This document shows positions 45,704 to 57,169 of a stretch of 64,000 bases of DNA, piece after piece. This stretch comes from Hemileia vastatrix (Eukaryota; Basidiomycota; Pucciniomycetes; Pucciniales; Zaghouaniaceae): contig JASXTE010000007.1 of the NCBI GenBank assembly GCA_030280995.1, positions 5,006,001-5,070,000 of the forward strand, written 5' to 3'. The notes under the pieces are model-generated. The model saw only the letters and a program-made list of their open reading frames with translations. It did no database searches and was not told the DNA's origin. The translations under genes and the position numbers were made by a program. Numbering within the stretch: position 1 is the stretch's first letter; every line of letters starts with the position of its first letter.

Positions 45704-47009
45704 TTAGATCCCATACTTTCTTTTTCTATCTAATATTTTATTTTTTACATTACCTTCTTCTCTTACCTTTTTAACCCAATCTACCAAAGTTCTATTGATT
45801 TGAAAGGAACAACCAAAGTGGGTGAACTGATCACAAGATTCCAAACCAGGAGGTGCTTTAGTCGTTTGATGATTATGGGAGTATGAATTCCAAATCATTT
45901 CGATAATTCCATTTCCAGTCCCAAAATTGATTATTGTTTGATGATTGGGAAAGTATAAGCCATGACCTCTGATGGAAGGAAAAGATGAAGGGATTGGTTT
46001 TCCAGTTTTGGGATCGATATAGGAGAATAATCCAAAGGTAAGAGAGTTGATATCTTTATCATCCAAATGAATTTTATTATGAAATCCACCAAAAGTTATT
46101 ACAACATTAGAAGCAAAAACATCTTCATCGTTAAGTTGATTCCATTCTTCTTCTGTCCAATTGGGGATTCCAAATTTCTTGGCCAGCTTATTATTAATTT
46201 AAAAGCACGTATACAAAGTTTCTTTACTTGTCCAATTAAAAAAGTATTGAAGGATTTTAATGAGTCCCATCTTTGAAGATCTTCTTCCATTTCTTTAGGA
46301 CTAAGATTTCTAAGTAATGAGTAAATTCCTATATAAAATAAAAATAAAATAATATTTTAAAAAATAAGAAGATTAATAAAAAATTTGGAAAAATTGGAAA
46401 AAAACTTACCCATTAAAAATCCTCCATCAAATCCAGGTTTCCAACCAATTCCATACATATGACCACCAGAAAGATTTTTATTTCTTAAAGGTTGGCAAGC
46501 TAATGCCATTTGATATAAAGTAGATATGAGAATTGATAATTTTTCAAATGTTTCATTTGGAATTTCATGAAAAGAATGAACACAAAAAATAAATTGGGCT
46601 TCAAAAATATTTGAAATAACAGTGACAAGTTGATCAGATCCTGATTTTGGTAGAAATTTTGTACTTTCTGGTAGATCTTCTGGATATTTTTTTTTCTTTT
46701 TTAAGATAGTTGTTTTGAAGAGAGTAATATTGCTTAAACTTCCAAAAAAACTTTCAAGTAATCGTTTTCTTCTAAAAATATTTTTGAATTAAAGGATAAT
46801 GAAGATTTGTTATTATTTGATTAATTCAAATTGATTTTTGAAGATGAATCATTTTTTGATGTTTGAGATGATAATGAAGAAAGTGATGATGATGATAAAG
46901 AAGAAAGTGAAGAAAGTGATGAGGAAGACAAGGAAGAAAGAGAAGAAAGTGATGATGATGATAGTGAAGAAATATTTTCTTTTTCTGGTAACTCCAAATT
47001 TTCTTTCAT
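45704..47009 (-). pseudogene. Tet-like 2OG-Fe(II) oxygenase-type gene inside Harbinger B, one main frameshift
   Basis: The minus strand starts at 47,009 with a Ser-rich, acidic N-terminus (SSLSSSSLSSLSS). It continues with a basic patch, a helical domain ending MYGIGWKPGFDGGFLMG, an intron (about 46,331-46,410, GTAAGT...TATAG) and a C-terminal domain. The latter has FHNKIHLDDKD, TFGLFSYIDPKTG, GHGLYFPN, IIEMIWNS, HNHQTTKAP and THFGCSFQINRTLV. An HxD, a later His before QTT and a distal Arg match the iron and 2-oxoglutarate ligands of double-stranded beta-helix dioxygenases. The pattern resembles the fungal Tet-like family expanded in rusts. A frameshift near 46,193 and disorder near 46,800 break the frame. 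Assignment is by motif recognition only; that it oxidises 5-methylcytosine is inference. Confidence 0.6.
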
Positions 47010-47039
47010 TTTTATCTAAAGAAAAGAAATAAAATAAAT

Positions 47040-47489
47040 AAAAAGAAATATATTATAAAATAGAAGAGACATACCAAAAGTTATTCCAAAAACACCAAAA
47101 AGAAGAACCAAAAAAAAAAAAAAATTCAAATTCTAATAGCCAAAAGTTGAACTGAAAACGCCAAAAAAAAGATCCAAAAAAAAGTTTTTTTTTTCAAGTT
47201 TCAATAGCCAAAAGTTGAGCTGAAAACGCCAAAAAAAAGATCCAATTTTTTTTTTTTTTTTTCAAGTTCCAAAAACCAAAAGTTGAACTGAAAACGCCAA
47301 AAAAAAAATCCCCCCCCAAAAAAAAAATTTTTTTTTAAGTCCCAATAGGAAAAAGTAGATCCTAAAACCCCCAAAAAAATGATCCCAAAAAAAATAATTT
47401 TTTTATTTAGTCCCAATAGCCAATTTATTTTTCTTAATTTCTCTTTAAAAAAAATTAAAAAAAAATTAGTATTTTATTGCATAATAAAT
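47040..47489. repeat. Direct repeats of a ~70-bp AT/A-rich unit
   Basis: At least five diverged copies of a unit reading CAAAAGTTGAACTGAAAACGCC followed by A- and T-runs lie between 47,085 and 47,430. Non-coding; it lies upstream of the oxygenase-type gene. Confidence 0.7.
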
Positions 47490-47830
47490 CATCCCACCCC
47501 CCTCATATCCCCCCATACCCGCCTTCTCCCCCCTTTTCCCCCCTTTTCCCCCCTTCCCCTGCCCTTACCACGCCTTTCCCCCCCTTACTTACCGATAACA
47601 AATCGGTAACGATTCGTTATCGAGGATAGCAGGGGGGGCTAGAGGGGTGGTAAGGGGGGAAGAAAGGGGGGGAAAGGGGGGAAAAGGGGGGAAAAGGGGG
47701 AAGAAGGTGGGGAAAGGGGGAAAAGGTGGGGGTAAAAAGGGGGGGAAGAGGGGGGAAAAAGGGGTGGTGAGGGGGTGGAAAGGGTGCTTGAGGGGGGAAA
47801 AGGAGTGGTGAGGGGGGGAAAAAAGAGGGA
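47490..47830. repeat. C-rich arm and G-rich arm around a palindromic centre (Harbinger B)
   Basis: CCCCCCTTTT-type sequence (47,490-47,590) is followed by an inverted-repeat centre (GATAACAAATCGGTAACGAT) and GGGGAAAAGGGG-type sequence to about 47,830, then a (GA)n tract (47,836-47,915). Harbinger A has the same layout at 7740-8360. Proline-rich open frames on the minus strand are compositional. Confidence 0.8.
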
Positions 47831-47878
47831 AACTTGAAACAGAGAGAGAGAGAAAAAAGGGGGAAAGGGGGAAAGCTG

Positions 47879-47916
<38 letters not shown>

Positions 47917-48282
47917 AAGAGAAAAGAGTGAGAAAAAAAACAAACAAAAATCAGTATAACCTTGAAAACCAAAAAATGAAGCACTTACAAAAAAAAAAAC
48001 AAAAAAAAGGAAAAGGAAAAAAAACATCATTAGCAAAGTAGAAATCATAAAAATTGAAAAAATGACTTACCTGGTGAGATGAGTTGAGAAAATAAAAGCA
48101 ACCTAAGAAACAGAGGGATGTTTGAGGAGAGGAGGAAAAGGATATGAGTGATGAATGAAAAAAAAAAACACTGACAAAATATGTGATTTCATGTTGAGCT
48201 GGTGAAGTGAAACAAATGACACACCACAAAATGAGACATTGATAGCAAATTCAAAAAAAAATTCAATATGCAAAAAAAAAAG

Positions 48283-49548
48283 TCAATCTAGTTCTTGAAA
48301 ATGGGAAAGGGTGATAGGTAGTATTTTAGAATGCATGGTATTGGATTGGGAGGATGAAGAAGTATTATGAGATTCAATAGGAGGAGGTGGTTCAGGAATT
48401 TCATCTTCATAGAGTTCGCTCCATTCATCTTTCAAATTTGCAAGGAGATTGTGCAATATGAGACAAGCTTTAATCCACTGTATGACAACCTTCATTTCAT
48501 TTTCATTCCCTAATTGAGATCTCATTTCTCTTAGAGAAGAAAAACATACTTTCAGTATACCAATTGAATGCTCAATTCTGAAACGGGATTTGGCAAGATG
48601 ATTATTGAATCTTGATCTTTCACTTTATTCATCACCAGTACCACGAAAAGCTGGGATGACATAAATTACACTTTGATAAGCAGAGTCCGCAAGAAGATGA
48701 TGGTTCTCATCAAAAAAAATTGAGGTTGTTGAGAAATAGACATTTGTTGAAATACTGAGGAATCATGACAAGCCCCAGGGAAGCCAGCATGGAAAGCAAT
48801 AAATTTCTTGTTGATATCACAAACCAGTTGAAGAGCAATAGAATATCTAAAGGTTCCAAAAAGGAAAAGATTAGAGTGAGGTTAAATTGAGAAAGTGTAA
48901 ATGAGATAATCCAAACCTTTTTTTACGATCAAAATAGTTATTTCCATCTGTAGCAGGTTTTTGACTTAATGGGATGGTGGTACCATCAACAAAGCCAATT
49001 CAACCAGGAAAGCCTTCTTTTTGCATCACCTGAGAGTTCTCCAAGCGTTCATTCTTATTGGTCCATGTCAAAAGTTGATCTTCAAGGGAAAGAATCGCAG
49101 TAATTACACGCTTTGTATAAAGGTGAACGGTTCCTTCACTAATCTGAAAGAGGTTTTCAAGATGGGTTAAAGCAGTACCATTACCATTTGAACCAAAACG
49201 ACACAGTGCAACAGAGAGTTGAATAGCAGGATCTCTTTGTGGACAACAAGAATTGTTCTGGAAAACTGAGTGATCTCTTATCAATTCATGTAAGGTGAGA
49301 AATCCAGGCAAAGTTGTACGGAACATTTGTTTAAAGCTAATTTCAGGAATTTTGGAAAGAACATCAAGGTAATATTGTGGTTGGTGTTGTATGGAAGGAG
49401 TTCTGGATACTAGGTAGAAATTATCCAGCATTTCACACATGTAAGCGAAGTCCAGTTCAGCATCAGAATCAGTATCAGAATTAACCAATAGATCAAGGGC
49501 TACAGCGGTAGCAAGGATGTGAAGCTGTTGACGGATTGAAAGTGGCAT
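48283..49548 (-). pseudogene. PIF/Harbinger DDE transposase (element B), full length but broken
   Basis: The ATG at 49,548 gives the longest N-terminus of the three copies. It includes an acidic DTDSDAELDF segment and the helix-turn-helix (GSNGNGTALTHLENLF...SEGTVHLYTKR). A TGA near 48,999 replaces the Cys of FPGCIGFVDGT. The first catalytic Asp follows (GFVDGTTIPLSQKP). A 70-bp intron lies at 48,847-48,916. Exon 2 keeps LLADSAY and FRIEHSIGIL, but a 1-nt loss in a T run near 48,715 and a stop near 48,625 break the frame. Motifs in order and the DDE residues identify the family. Confidence 0.88.
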
Positions 49549-50877
49549 TTTGATGAGCGGTGATGAATATTAAGGGCGAGTGTATGATGAAGGGGCTGCT
49601 TAAGTGGTGGGAAGTCAATTTTTTCACATGTTGAATAATAAGCCCTTAAGAATTAGGTAAAAAAAAAATCTAAGGTGATGGCGTGTCTGTACCTAGTGCT
49701 GACTAATCAAGAAGAAGGAGTGGAGTGTTTTGATGGCTTGTTTTGACCAAAAGATGGTGTCTTTGGGACCAAAGACGCCATCGAAATACACCTGTCCAGG
49801 GCAGGTGTATTTCATTTTTTGATGGTGTGTTTGGTACTTTTTTTGTGGCGTGTTTATGTGGCATATTTGGTCAAGTTTGAGACCCCCTATTATAATTATA
49901 TGAGTAAAATTGACTTATAATGTAATTTAATTAATTAATTAAATTTATATATTAAATAAAACTTTTCATATATTATTAAACAATAATATTGGGCGCTTTT
50001 TTGACCCTTAATTGTGTCAGAAAAATTATTAAATAAATTATAACACTTATTTAATAACATAGTATTAAAATCCCCACTTTAAATTACAAATATCATTAAA
50101 TTAATTATATGTTTCATTTAAACTAACTATTGAATTAATTACATAGTTAAAACAATTAATTAAAATTTCTTTAAACTGGATTGAATTGATTAAATGAATT
50201 TTTGGCATGAAAATAATTCTATTAGTTTTACTTAAACCCTTTACATTTCACTATAATTTCTGTCTTGGATTATTTTACTCATTGTTCTCATGTTTCAAAC
50301 TTACTTGGTTACTAATTATTTTAATTAAGTGCTTTTGGGAAATTATGGTGGGAAAATTAGTTACTTACTCATGGGTTTAGTTGAATGTCTCATGTTTTTC
50401 TCTCAGTCTCCATGTTTTAGTTCTATTCTTTTTAATGTCTAGTTTCATGTTATTCCTTTTTATAATTACTACATTGTGATGCTTCAGAGAGTTCTTTGCC
50501 TATAAAAGGCTTTGGATTATCCCCTGTAGCTGCATCATTTAATTACATGCAACTTTTAACATATTTTTTATATATAACACATTTACTTTATTTTTATTAG
50601 TATTATAATTCTTATTTAAAAGTAAATAATTACTCTAAGGTTGCAGTAAGTCTATTAATAAATATAAATGTGAACCGCGCATTAAAACTTATTAATATAA
50701 TTATTATTCTATTTGAATTGAACCTCCCGTTGTGTCTCTATTCAAGTCATTTTCATTGTATTCCTTTATTTTTCTCTATTAATTTTTTTTAAAGCTACCA
50801 AATCATTATAAAAATCCAATTTATCATTTCCCTATTCTTTTACTTCTTTTTCTCCTTCTTCTAGACAACTGGCCAAT

Positions 50878-51652
50878 AATTGGAGGCCTTTCCTAATGTT
50901 GATGACTAAACGCCACCTTGTGACAAACAACATTGCGCACGGACCACCCAAGCCAAAAAGGAAATTTTTTGCTGCGACCGTGTTTTGAACTTGGGTAAGA
51001 CCTTTCAGGTTTATATTAGATTAAATAATATATTATTTTGAAGTGATTTTACAATCACTATAGTAAGTTCACCTTTGCACCTCTCACTTATATTATTAAA
51101 TTTTTATTGAAACAACAGTGATTGTGGCTTTATTGCTGATTCACTGAGTGTAAGTGTTAAATTTTTTTAATTTTTTTTTATTATTCCTAGTTGACAATAA
51201 TAGAGTAATACTCTTAGTCCTAGAGGATCATTTATTTTTAATAAATTATTAAATTAATTTTATTAAAATATTTTTGATTTATTGGTTGACCATAAAAGTA
51301 GTCAGTACTTAGTCCCAATTTGCCAATTTATAATTTTTGGTATTGTTATTTTGGTTGACTTATAAAATCTTTGTTGGTTGGTCCCATTATAATTATTGTT
51401 ATTTCTTAATAAACAATTGTAGTTACATATATTTGTATTACATTTTTTGTTAATTAATCAATTTTAAATAAAAATTTAAAATTTTTGTTTTGTTAAAAAT
51501 TCAATTATTTATCTTTTATTTTTAAAAATAACAATTTGAATCATTAAAATAATTTTGATTCTTTGTTCACAGTTTCAATGTCCAGTAGTTTGGCTAACAG
51601 CATGGATAACTTACATATGGATGAGATTGAAGTGGATGGTGACACTGAATTT
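50878..51652 (+). other. Primer-binding site, leader and first gag codons of element X
   Basis: A primer-binding site (TGGAGGCCTTTCCTAATG, near 50,880) follows the 5' LTR. The leader shows the same order as Ty3 copies 1 and 2: a GCTGCGACC...TTTTGAAC tRNA-like word (50,971-50,990), then GTTGAC...TAGTCCTAG repeats. The ATG near 51,579 starts MSSSLANSMDNLHMDEIEVD and is cut after about 25 codons by the LTR of copy 2. The rest of element X would lie to the right of copy 2, outside the window. Confidence 0.6.
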
Positions 51653-53350
51653 TGGGTGGTCCTTCAAGTCTAGAAGATTTTTCAAGGAGTTTCAAGGATG
51701 GCAACCGTGGATTTCAAAGGATTCAAAATGCATACGTATTTCTCTTATCTTTTAAAGATTTTTACTCAAATAATTTAAAGAGGTAAAGGGATAATTACTA
51801 TTTTATTTAAAAGTTTAGAATTATGGCTTAATATAAAAACTAAAATAATAATAAATAGTTTTTTATGTAGTTGTAATAAACTAAGTAAGTAAGTAAATAA
51901 GTAATGAATTTTCTGAAAAGCACAAAAGTGAGGGCCTTTTATAGGCAAAACATGAGGGAAATAAAGAAACGGAATTTACACCATCTACTGTAAGAATGTG
52001 AGAAAGAAGATGACTAAAAATAGTATATATATGACATAAGAAAATAATTTAATTGGTATGTCAACAAGGGCATCAATTTTATTAGTAATAAAGTATGAGT
52101 TCCTTGAATGTCACAATTATTTACATCACAATTAAATTTATTATATTAATTTCACGGAATTCCAGATTTCTCAATGAAGTAATATAATAATCTTAAGGTT
52201 TTTTTATTATAATTTTATTATTAATTTTTATTCCCAATAAACTATACTATTGAGCACAGTGTTAGGGAGCAAAAATGTATAGGACACTTACTTAAATTAA
52301 TTATTTACACTACTTAATATAATTAGCTTACACCACGCAATATAGGGGGAGGACTTGCTAGCAAGTTTGCAACTTGAAGTCAGATGGAAATCAGATGGAA
52401 CTCAGACTGAAGTAATACTGAACTTTCACTTGAAGTATCACACAAATAACAATGGATCTATATTGAAAACATAGTGAAAGTGTGAGGATAACTGAATGGA
52501 AGCCAGAAAAAATCATTCCATGAGTCTACTCAATGCAAAGTATTTTTTGAAACAGCTTATTAAAATAATACTTTATTAAATTAATTTGATCAATAAAAAT
52601 TGATTGACAATATTGCAATTCTTAAATACAATAATTTTATTAAAAAATTTCAGATTACATATAAAAAAAATCAGTGACTTTTTCTATTACTTACAACTGT
52701 TTTTACAGAATTGAAAACTATGTTTCAGCTAATATTTTATGGAAGTGAACTCTGTTCTTCGCCCGAAGAACAGAGTTCATCCTCCTATTTTCACACTCTG
52801 TTTGCACCAATCTCCATCCCTTTCAATTCTATCAACACATGCTTGTCTTCCCTTCCCATGCCTTTCGCTATCCTCCCAGCCCCATTGTATGCCATCCTCT
52901 TTTGATCCCCATTTCACCCCTCTCAACCTCTCCCAGACCCTTTTCTTCATTTAAAATGCCTCGGAACCCTTAATCTTCCCTTCCAACTCTTTCCCAACCT
53001 TTTCGCTACCCCATACACCCTTCCTCACCCCTCTCTCCAGCCTTTCCAGCCCTTGTAGCCCCATTTGTGTTCACATGAGCTTCAAGGTGTGTTCAAAGTA
53101 AATTCAATACTTCTTCATGATGGTTTCATCACTTCCTCAATGTGTGCTCAAAAAGATATGAATTAGGGTTCAAGGTTGCGGACTTGCTAGCAAGTCTGCG
53201 CCCCATATTGCATGGTGTTAGTTGCTTGTGAGTAATTTTTAAGTAAATGTTAAAAAATTAAATATTAATAAGTATTTTTAAAAAGGCGTGGCTTCACCTT
53301 AGTAAAATAATTAATTATTTTACCAGGTAAGTCTAGTAGTCCGGCTGACA
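51653..53350 (-). mobile_element. 3' LTR of Ty3 copy 2 (family 1), with nested element
   Basis: The right end GGCTGACA at 53,350 adjoins the polypurine tract of copy 2 (AGAAAGAGGGAG on the minus strand, 53,351-53,362). The left end is near 51,653, judged from the shared CTAGAAGATTT...GCATACGTATTT block. A TATA box (minus strand) is near 51,938-51,944. Without the 887-bp insert it is about 810 bp, as in copy 1. Confidence 0.75.
52331..53217. mobile_element. CACYA-ended element (family 1, 887 bp) with Harbinger-derived cargo
   Basis: The ends CACCACGCAATATAGGGGG and ...CCCATATTGCATGGTG are flanked by TTA. The palindrome ACTTGCTAGCAAGT lies at both ends. The middle (52,653-53,000) is nearly identical to the triplicated segment of Harbinger C (21,167-21,520), including the 15-bp-arm hairpin. 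No transposase. Confidence 0.85.
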
Positions 53351-53383
53351 CTCCCTCTTTCTAAAAAAAAAAATAAAAAAATG

Positions 53384-56300
53384 CTATGATTTTTTCTTTT
53401 TATACTTTTTTAGGAGAGTAGGAAGATTAGATATCTCCTTTCCAGGTATCCAAGAATCATATTCAGATGATTTATTCTTGAATCTCCATAAGTACTCTGT
53501 ACCTTTTTCAGCAGTGACTATTCTGTCATTCAGAATTTTTTCAATTTCTGCTGTTTCAGTGATTTCATTTGGGGTTTTCTTTGGTCTTCCCCTCCTTTTT
53601 GGAAATAAATCACTATTGGATGTGTAAGGTTTCAGAAGAGATATTGGAAAAACAGGATGTTTTCTGTCATATGGAGAATACAAAATAACCTCAACTGCAT
53701 TGTCTCCAATCATTCTTCTGACAACAAATTGACCAACAAATGGGTCTTTTAATTTTTTATTTCCTTGTAAATTGAAGTGGACTGTAGAAATCAACACTTC
53801 AACACCCTTCTTAAAAGTGTATTCTTTATGGGATTTGTCCCATCTCCTCTTCTCATATTCAAATGATTTTTCAATACATTTTTGAGCATGATTTCTGCAA
53901 AGTTGTTGCATTTGAAGAAACAACTTTAAACCAGGATGTATATCCAATTTAGGTATTTTGTTATTGAGAATTTGGGAAGGAGTATTTGGAACATATCCAA
54001 GCCAGAGCTCAAAAGGCTTTCTTTGAGTAACAGAATGAATAGTGCTATTATAGGCAAATTCTAACCCATGAAGTAAGGTGTCCCAATCATGAGTGAATCT
54101 GTCATTATCTTTATACTCAAGGCCAAAGGCACAGTACCTTCTTATCATGTCCTCTAGAGTCTGAACCATTTTTTCAGCTAATCCATCAGTCTGAGGGTGA
54201 TGGGCAGTAGATAGTTTCAGATTACAACAACAAACATCCATCAGAGACATCCAAAATTCAGAAGTAAATTTAGGGTCTCTGTCAGAGATTATGGCTTTAG
54301 GAAAACCAGCAGTATTAAACATATGAGACCACCATAAGAAAGCTAATTCTTTAGTGGAAACATCAGTGTGAATAGGGATAAATTTACACATTTTAGTGAA
54401 TCTGTTCACAATAACCCAACAAGGGTTATAACTGTATTTTCCAGAAATAGGTAATCCTGTTACAAAATCCATGTTTATTATCTGCCATGGTGCATCAGGA
54501 GGTTCAATATGTTGCATTAATCCAGCTCTTTTACCAGTCAATCATTTTGATTTTTGGAAAGAATCACATGATTCAACATATAATTTGGTGTCTTCAGACA
54601 TATTAACCCACCAAGCAGTGTTTTTAATTATGATCATTGTTTTTTCAAGATCAAAATGTCCAGCTAATAAGTCATCATGACCAATTTTCAAGATGATCTC
54701 TTTCATAGAAGGAGGAATAACAACGACATTACTCAACTTTTTTCTATAATATAAATATCCTTCATCAATTAAAAATTTACCTTTTTCCAAAGCTTTTTGG
54801 TACTTTGGTGGAAGGGTTTTAATTAAGGCTTGTATTGAAGCATTCTTTTGATCATTTAATATGGTGCATAACTTTTTTAAGTCAGTGTCCTTATCATATG
54901 AATCCAGAATAAGCTGCAATAGCTCTTCCTCCATATCAACCACATATATCCCATGAATATGAATAATTTCATCCTCAGGATCATAAGCAGGATTAGAGTC
55001 ATCATTTTGTAAAGGTAACCTTGATAACATATCCACATTTGAGTGAACAATACCAGCCCTATGAATAATTGTCATTCTACCTCTAAATTCTTGAACAGCT
55101 AACTGCCATCTGAACATATTTCTGTTAGATGTTTTCAAGTTTAAAAGGGATTTAACTGCACTGAATTCAGTGAAAAGTTAAAATTTCTGGTCATCTAGGT
55201 AATAATGTAGCTTTTCTAGAGCCCACACTACGGCTAAACATTCAAGCTGAGTGGCACCATATTTCAATTCACTATTTCTCAAGGTTCTTGAAATATAAAA
55301 AATTACTACTTCTGATACTTTATCATTCATCACTTGTTTTTGATGGAGGGAAGCACCCAGACCAATAAAACTGGCATCAGTATATAAAAAAATTTTTTGA
55401 TTAATGTCAGGTAAAGCAAGAATAGGTGCTGACATCAAACAGTGTTTCATAGTGCCGAAGGCTCTTTGTCTTTTACTATTCCATACAAAAGCAACATCTT
55501 TTTTAGTTAATTGGGTGAGGGGTAAAGCTATAAGTCGGTAATTTTTAATATACTGTCTATAGTATCCACAAATTCCAAAAAAACTCTGTAGCTCTCTAAC
55601 TGTAGTAGGAGCCTTCACCTGTTGTATGGCTGCCACTTTGTTTTGGTCAACACATATCTGTAAGCCTGAAACAACATGACCAAGAACTTTTAAAGAATGG
55701 AAACCAAATTTAAATTTCTTCAAAGCAAGTGTCATATTTATCTCATCCATTTTTTGGAACACTTTACACAGGTGGTTGAGATGGTCCTCAAATGTTTTTG
55801 AGAATATAATGATATCATCAATATAAACCATCAGCCATACTTCAATTATCTCCTGATGGAATGTGTTATCCATGAATTATTGAAAAACTGAAGGGGCATT
55901 TTTAGGGCCAAATGGCATCCTAACATACTTATAAATACCCATCTGAGTAGCAATAATCAGAGAATTCTGAGAATTTTTCTCAACAGGTACCTGGTGATAT
56001 CCTTTATTACCATCCAAACAGCTGATATATTTAGCACCCTGTAAGGTAGCATGTATAGAGCTAATTCTAGGCAAAGGATAGATATCATCAACAGTATAAG
56101 TATTTAGTGCTCTATAATCACCACATAACCTGGCTTTACCTTTCTCATAAGAAATTAGGACAGGTGATATAACACAATATTTAGGTGTTTCAACTACTTT
56201 TTCAATAATATTCATTTTTAAAAGGGTAGAGATATTGTCTTCAATATCTTTTCTATTTGTGGGAGAAGCAGGATAAGGCTTCTTCTTTAAACTAGGTGGT

Positions 56301-57169
56301 ATGTCAGTTAATGGACAAGACAATGAGAGTTTCATTTCTTCTTCAACTAATCCCAGTTCATGTAACCCATGGGCAAAGGCCATAGGAAAAGACTTTATCA
56401 AGTTAATGATGGAATCTTTATCCTCACCAGAAAGTTGTTCTCCAAAAGAGGCATTGTCAATTTCAGACATAAGGGCATGCATTTCTTTTGTAGATCTTCC
56501 TTTATATTGAACCACAGAATTACATGTGTTCAAATCAGGTTTTAATAATTTTTTGGGGGAGGAAAACTTAAATTTTCTCTTCCCATTTATCCCCATTGTG
56601 AAGCATTGGTTTGAAGGATCTAATTTTAAGCCATATTTGGTTAAAATGTGACTTCCTATGATAAAACAACTACTTAAATTATCATTTTTCATGACAAAAA
56701 AATCACAAATAGCTCTTACAAAACCATGGTTATATTTAAAAAATACTATGGCCTTGTATTTACCAATGGGGGACAAAACGGAGCCATAACCTCTCCAATT
56801 TTCAGAAGTGATAGGAATCAGTTTTGATTTATAGTCTTGATTGACTGATGCAAGTCCTTTTTCAGATACTACACTTCCTCCAACTCCAGAATCCAGAACA
56901 ACTTCCATGCTGGTTCCATTGATCAAGACTGGTGCTTTGAGAGGGGCAATTAAAATTGAGCTATCCTCAATGTTACTTATGATCTCAGCATCCTCAACTG
57001 TAGATAAATCATCATTATCAATATCAATAGTATTTAAATAATGAATATCTTCTTGCAGCATCAATATTTCTTGTTGAGATTCATATGAAATATTGCTGGC
57101 AAAATCACTTGAAGTATCATCCAGTTCTATTGTGTCATCAGCCTTCTCCTCAGTTTGTTCAACAAGATC
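53384..57169 (-). pseudogene. Ty3/gypsy Pol of copy 2 (protease to chromodomain), a few stops
   Basis: Pol starts after the zinc knuckle with a protease motif (VLDSGVGG near 56,890) and reverse transcriptase (ARLCGDYRALN, MPFGPKNAPSVF, then YIDD near 55,818). RNase H (LYTDAS...YGATQLECLAVVWALEKL), the integrase HHCC finger (second Cys pair damaged: ESCDSFQ) and the integrase core with complete D, D, E (MDFVTGLP, SDRDPKF, TDGLAEKMVQ) follow. The tail has an AT-hook-like RRGRPKK and a chromodomain-like end (IEKILNDRI...YDSWIPG). Stops at 55,874-55,876, near 55,175 and near 54,540 interrupt it. The domain order and sequence style match the Ty3 elements abundant in rust genomes. Confidence 0.88.

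Larger units (their letters stand above)
43311..49888. mobile_element. PIF/Harbinger element B, 6.6 kb, three genes
   Basis: The terminal inverted repeats start AGGGGGTCTCAAACTTGACC, with the duplication ATT at 43,308-43,310 and 49,889-49,891. GATGGCGTGTTTGG-type words recur near both ends. It carries a SANT/Myb-like gene (plus), a Tet-like oxygenase gene (minus), C/G-rich arms and a DDE transposase (minus). The first and last are the usual Harbinger pair; the oxygenase is extra. Confidence 0.92.
41531..50877 (+). mobile_element. 5' LTR of element X (family-1-like, plus), split by a solo LTR and Harbinger B
   Basis: It starts TTTCAGCTAGGCTATACCAGG, like the arm at 4145, and ends near 50,877, just before a primer-binding site. 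The solo LTR (41,680-43,171) and Harbinger B (43,311-49,888) are inserted with their own duplications; about 1.26 kb remains when they are removed. A TATA box (TATAAAAGGC) lies at 50,501-50,510. The word GGCGC near 43,252 and 49,992 aligns with related LTRs. Confidence 0.6.
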
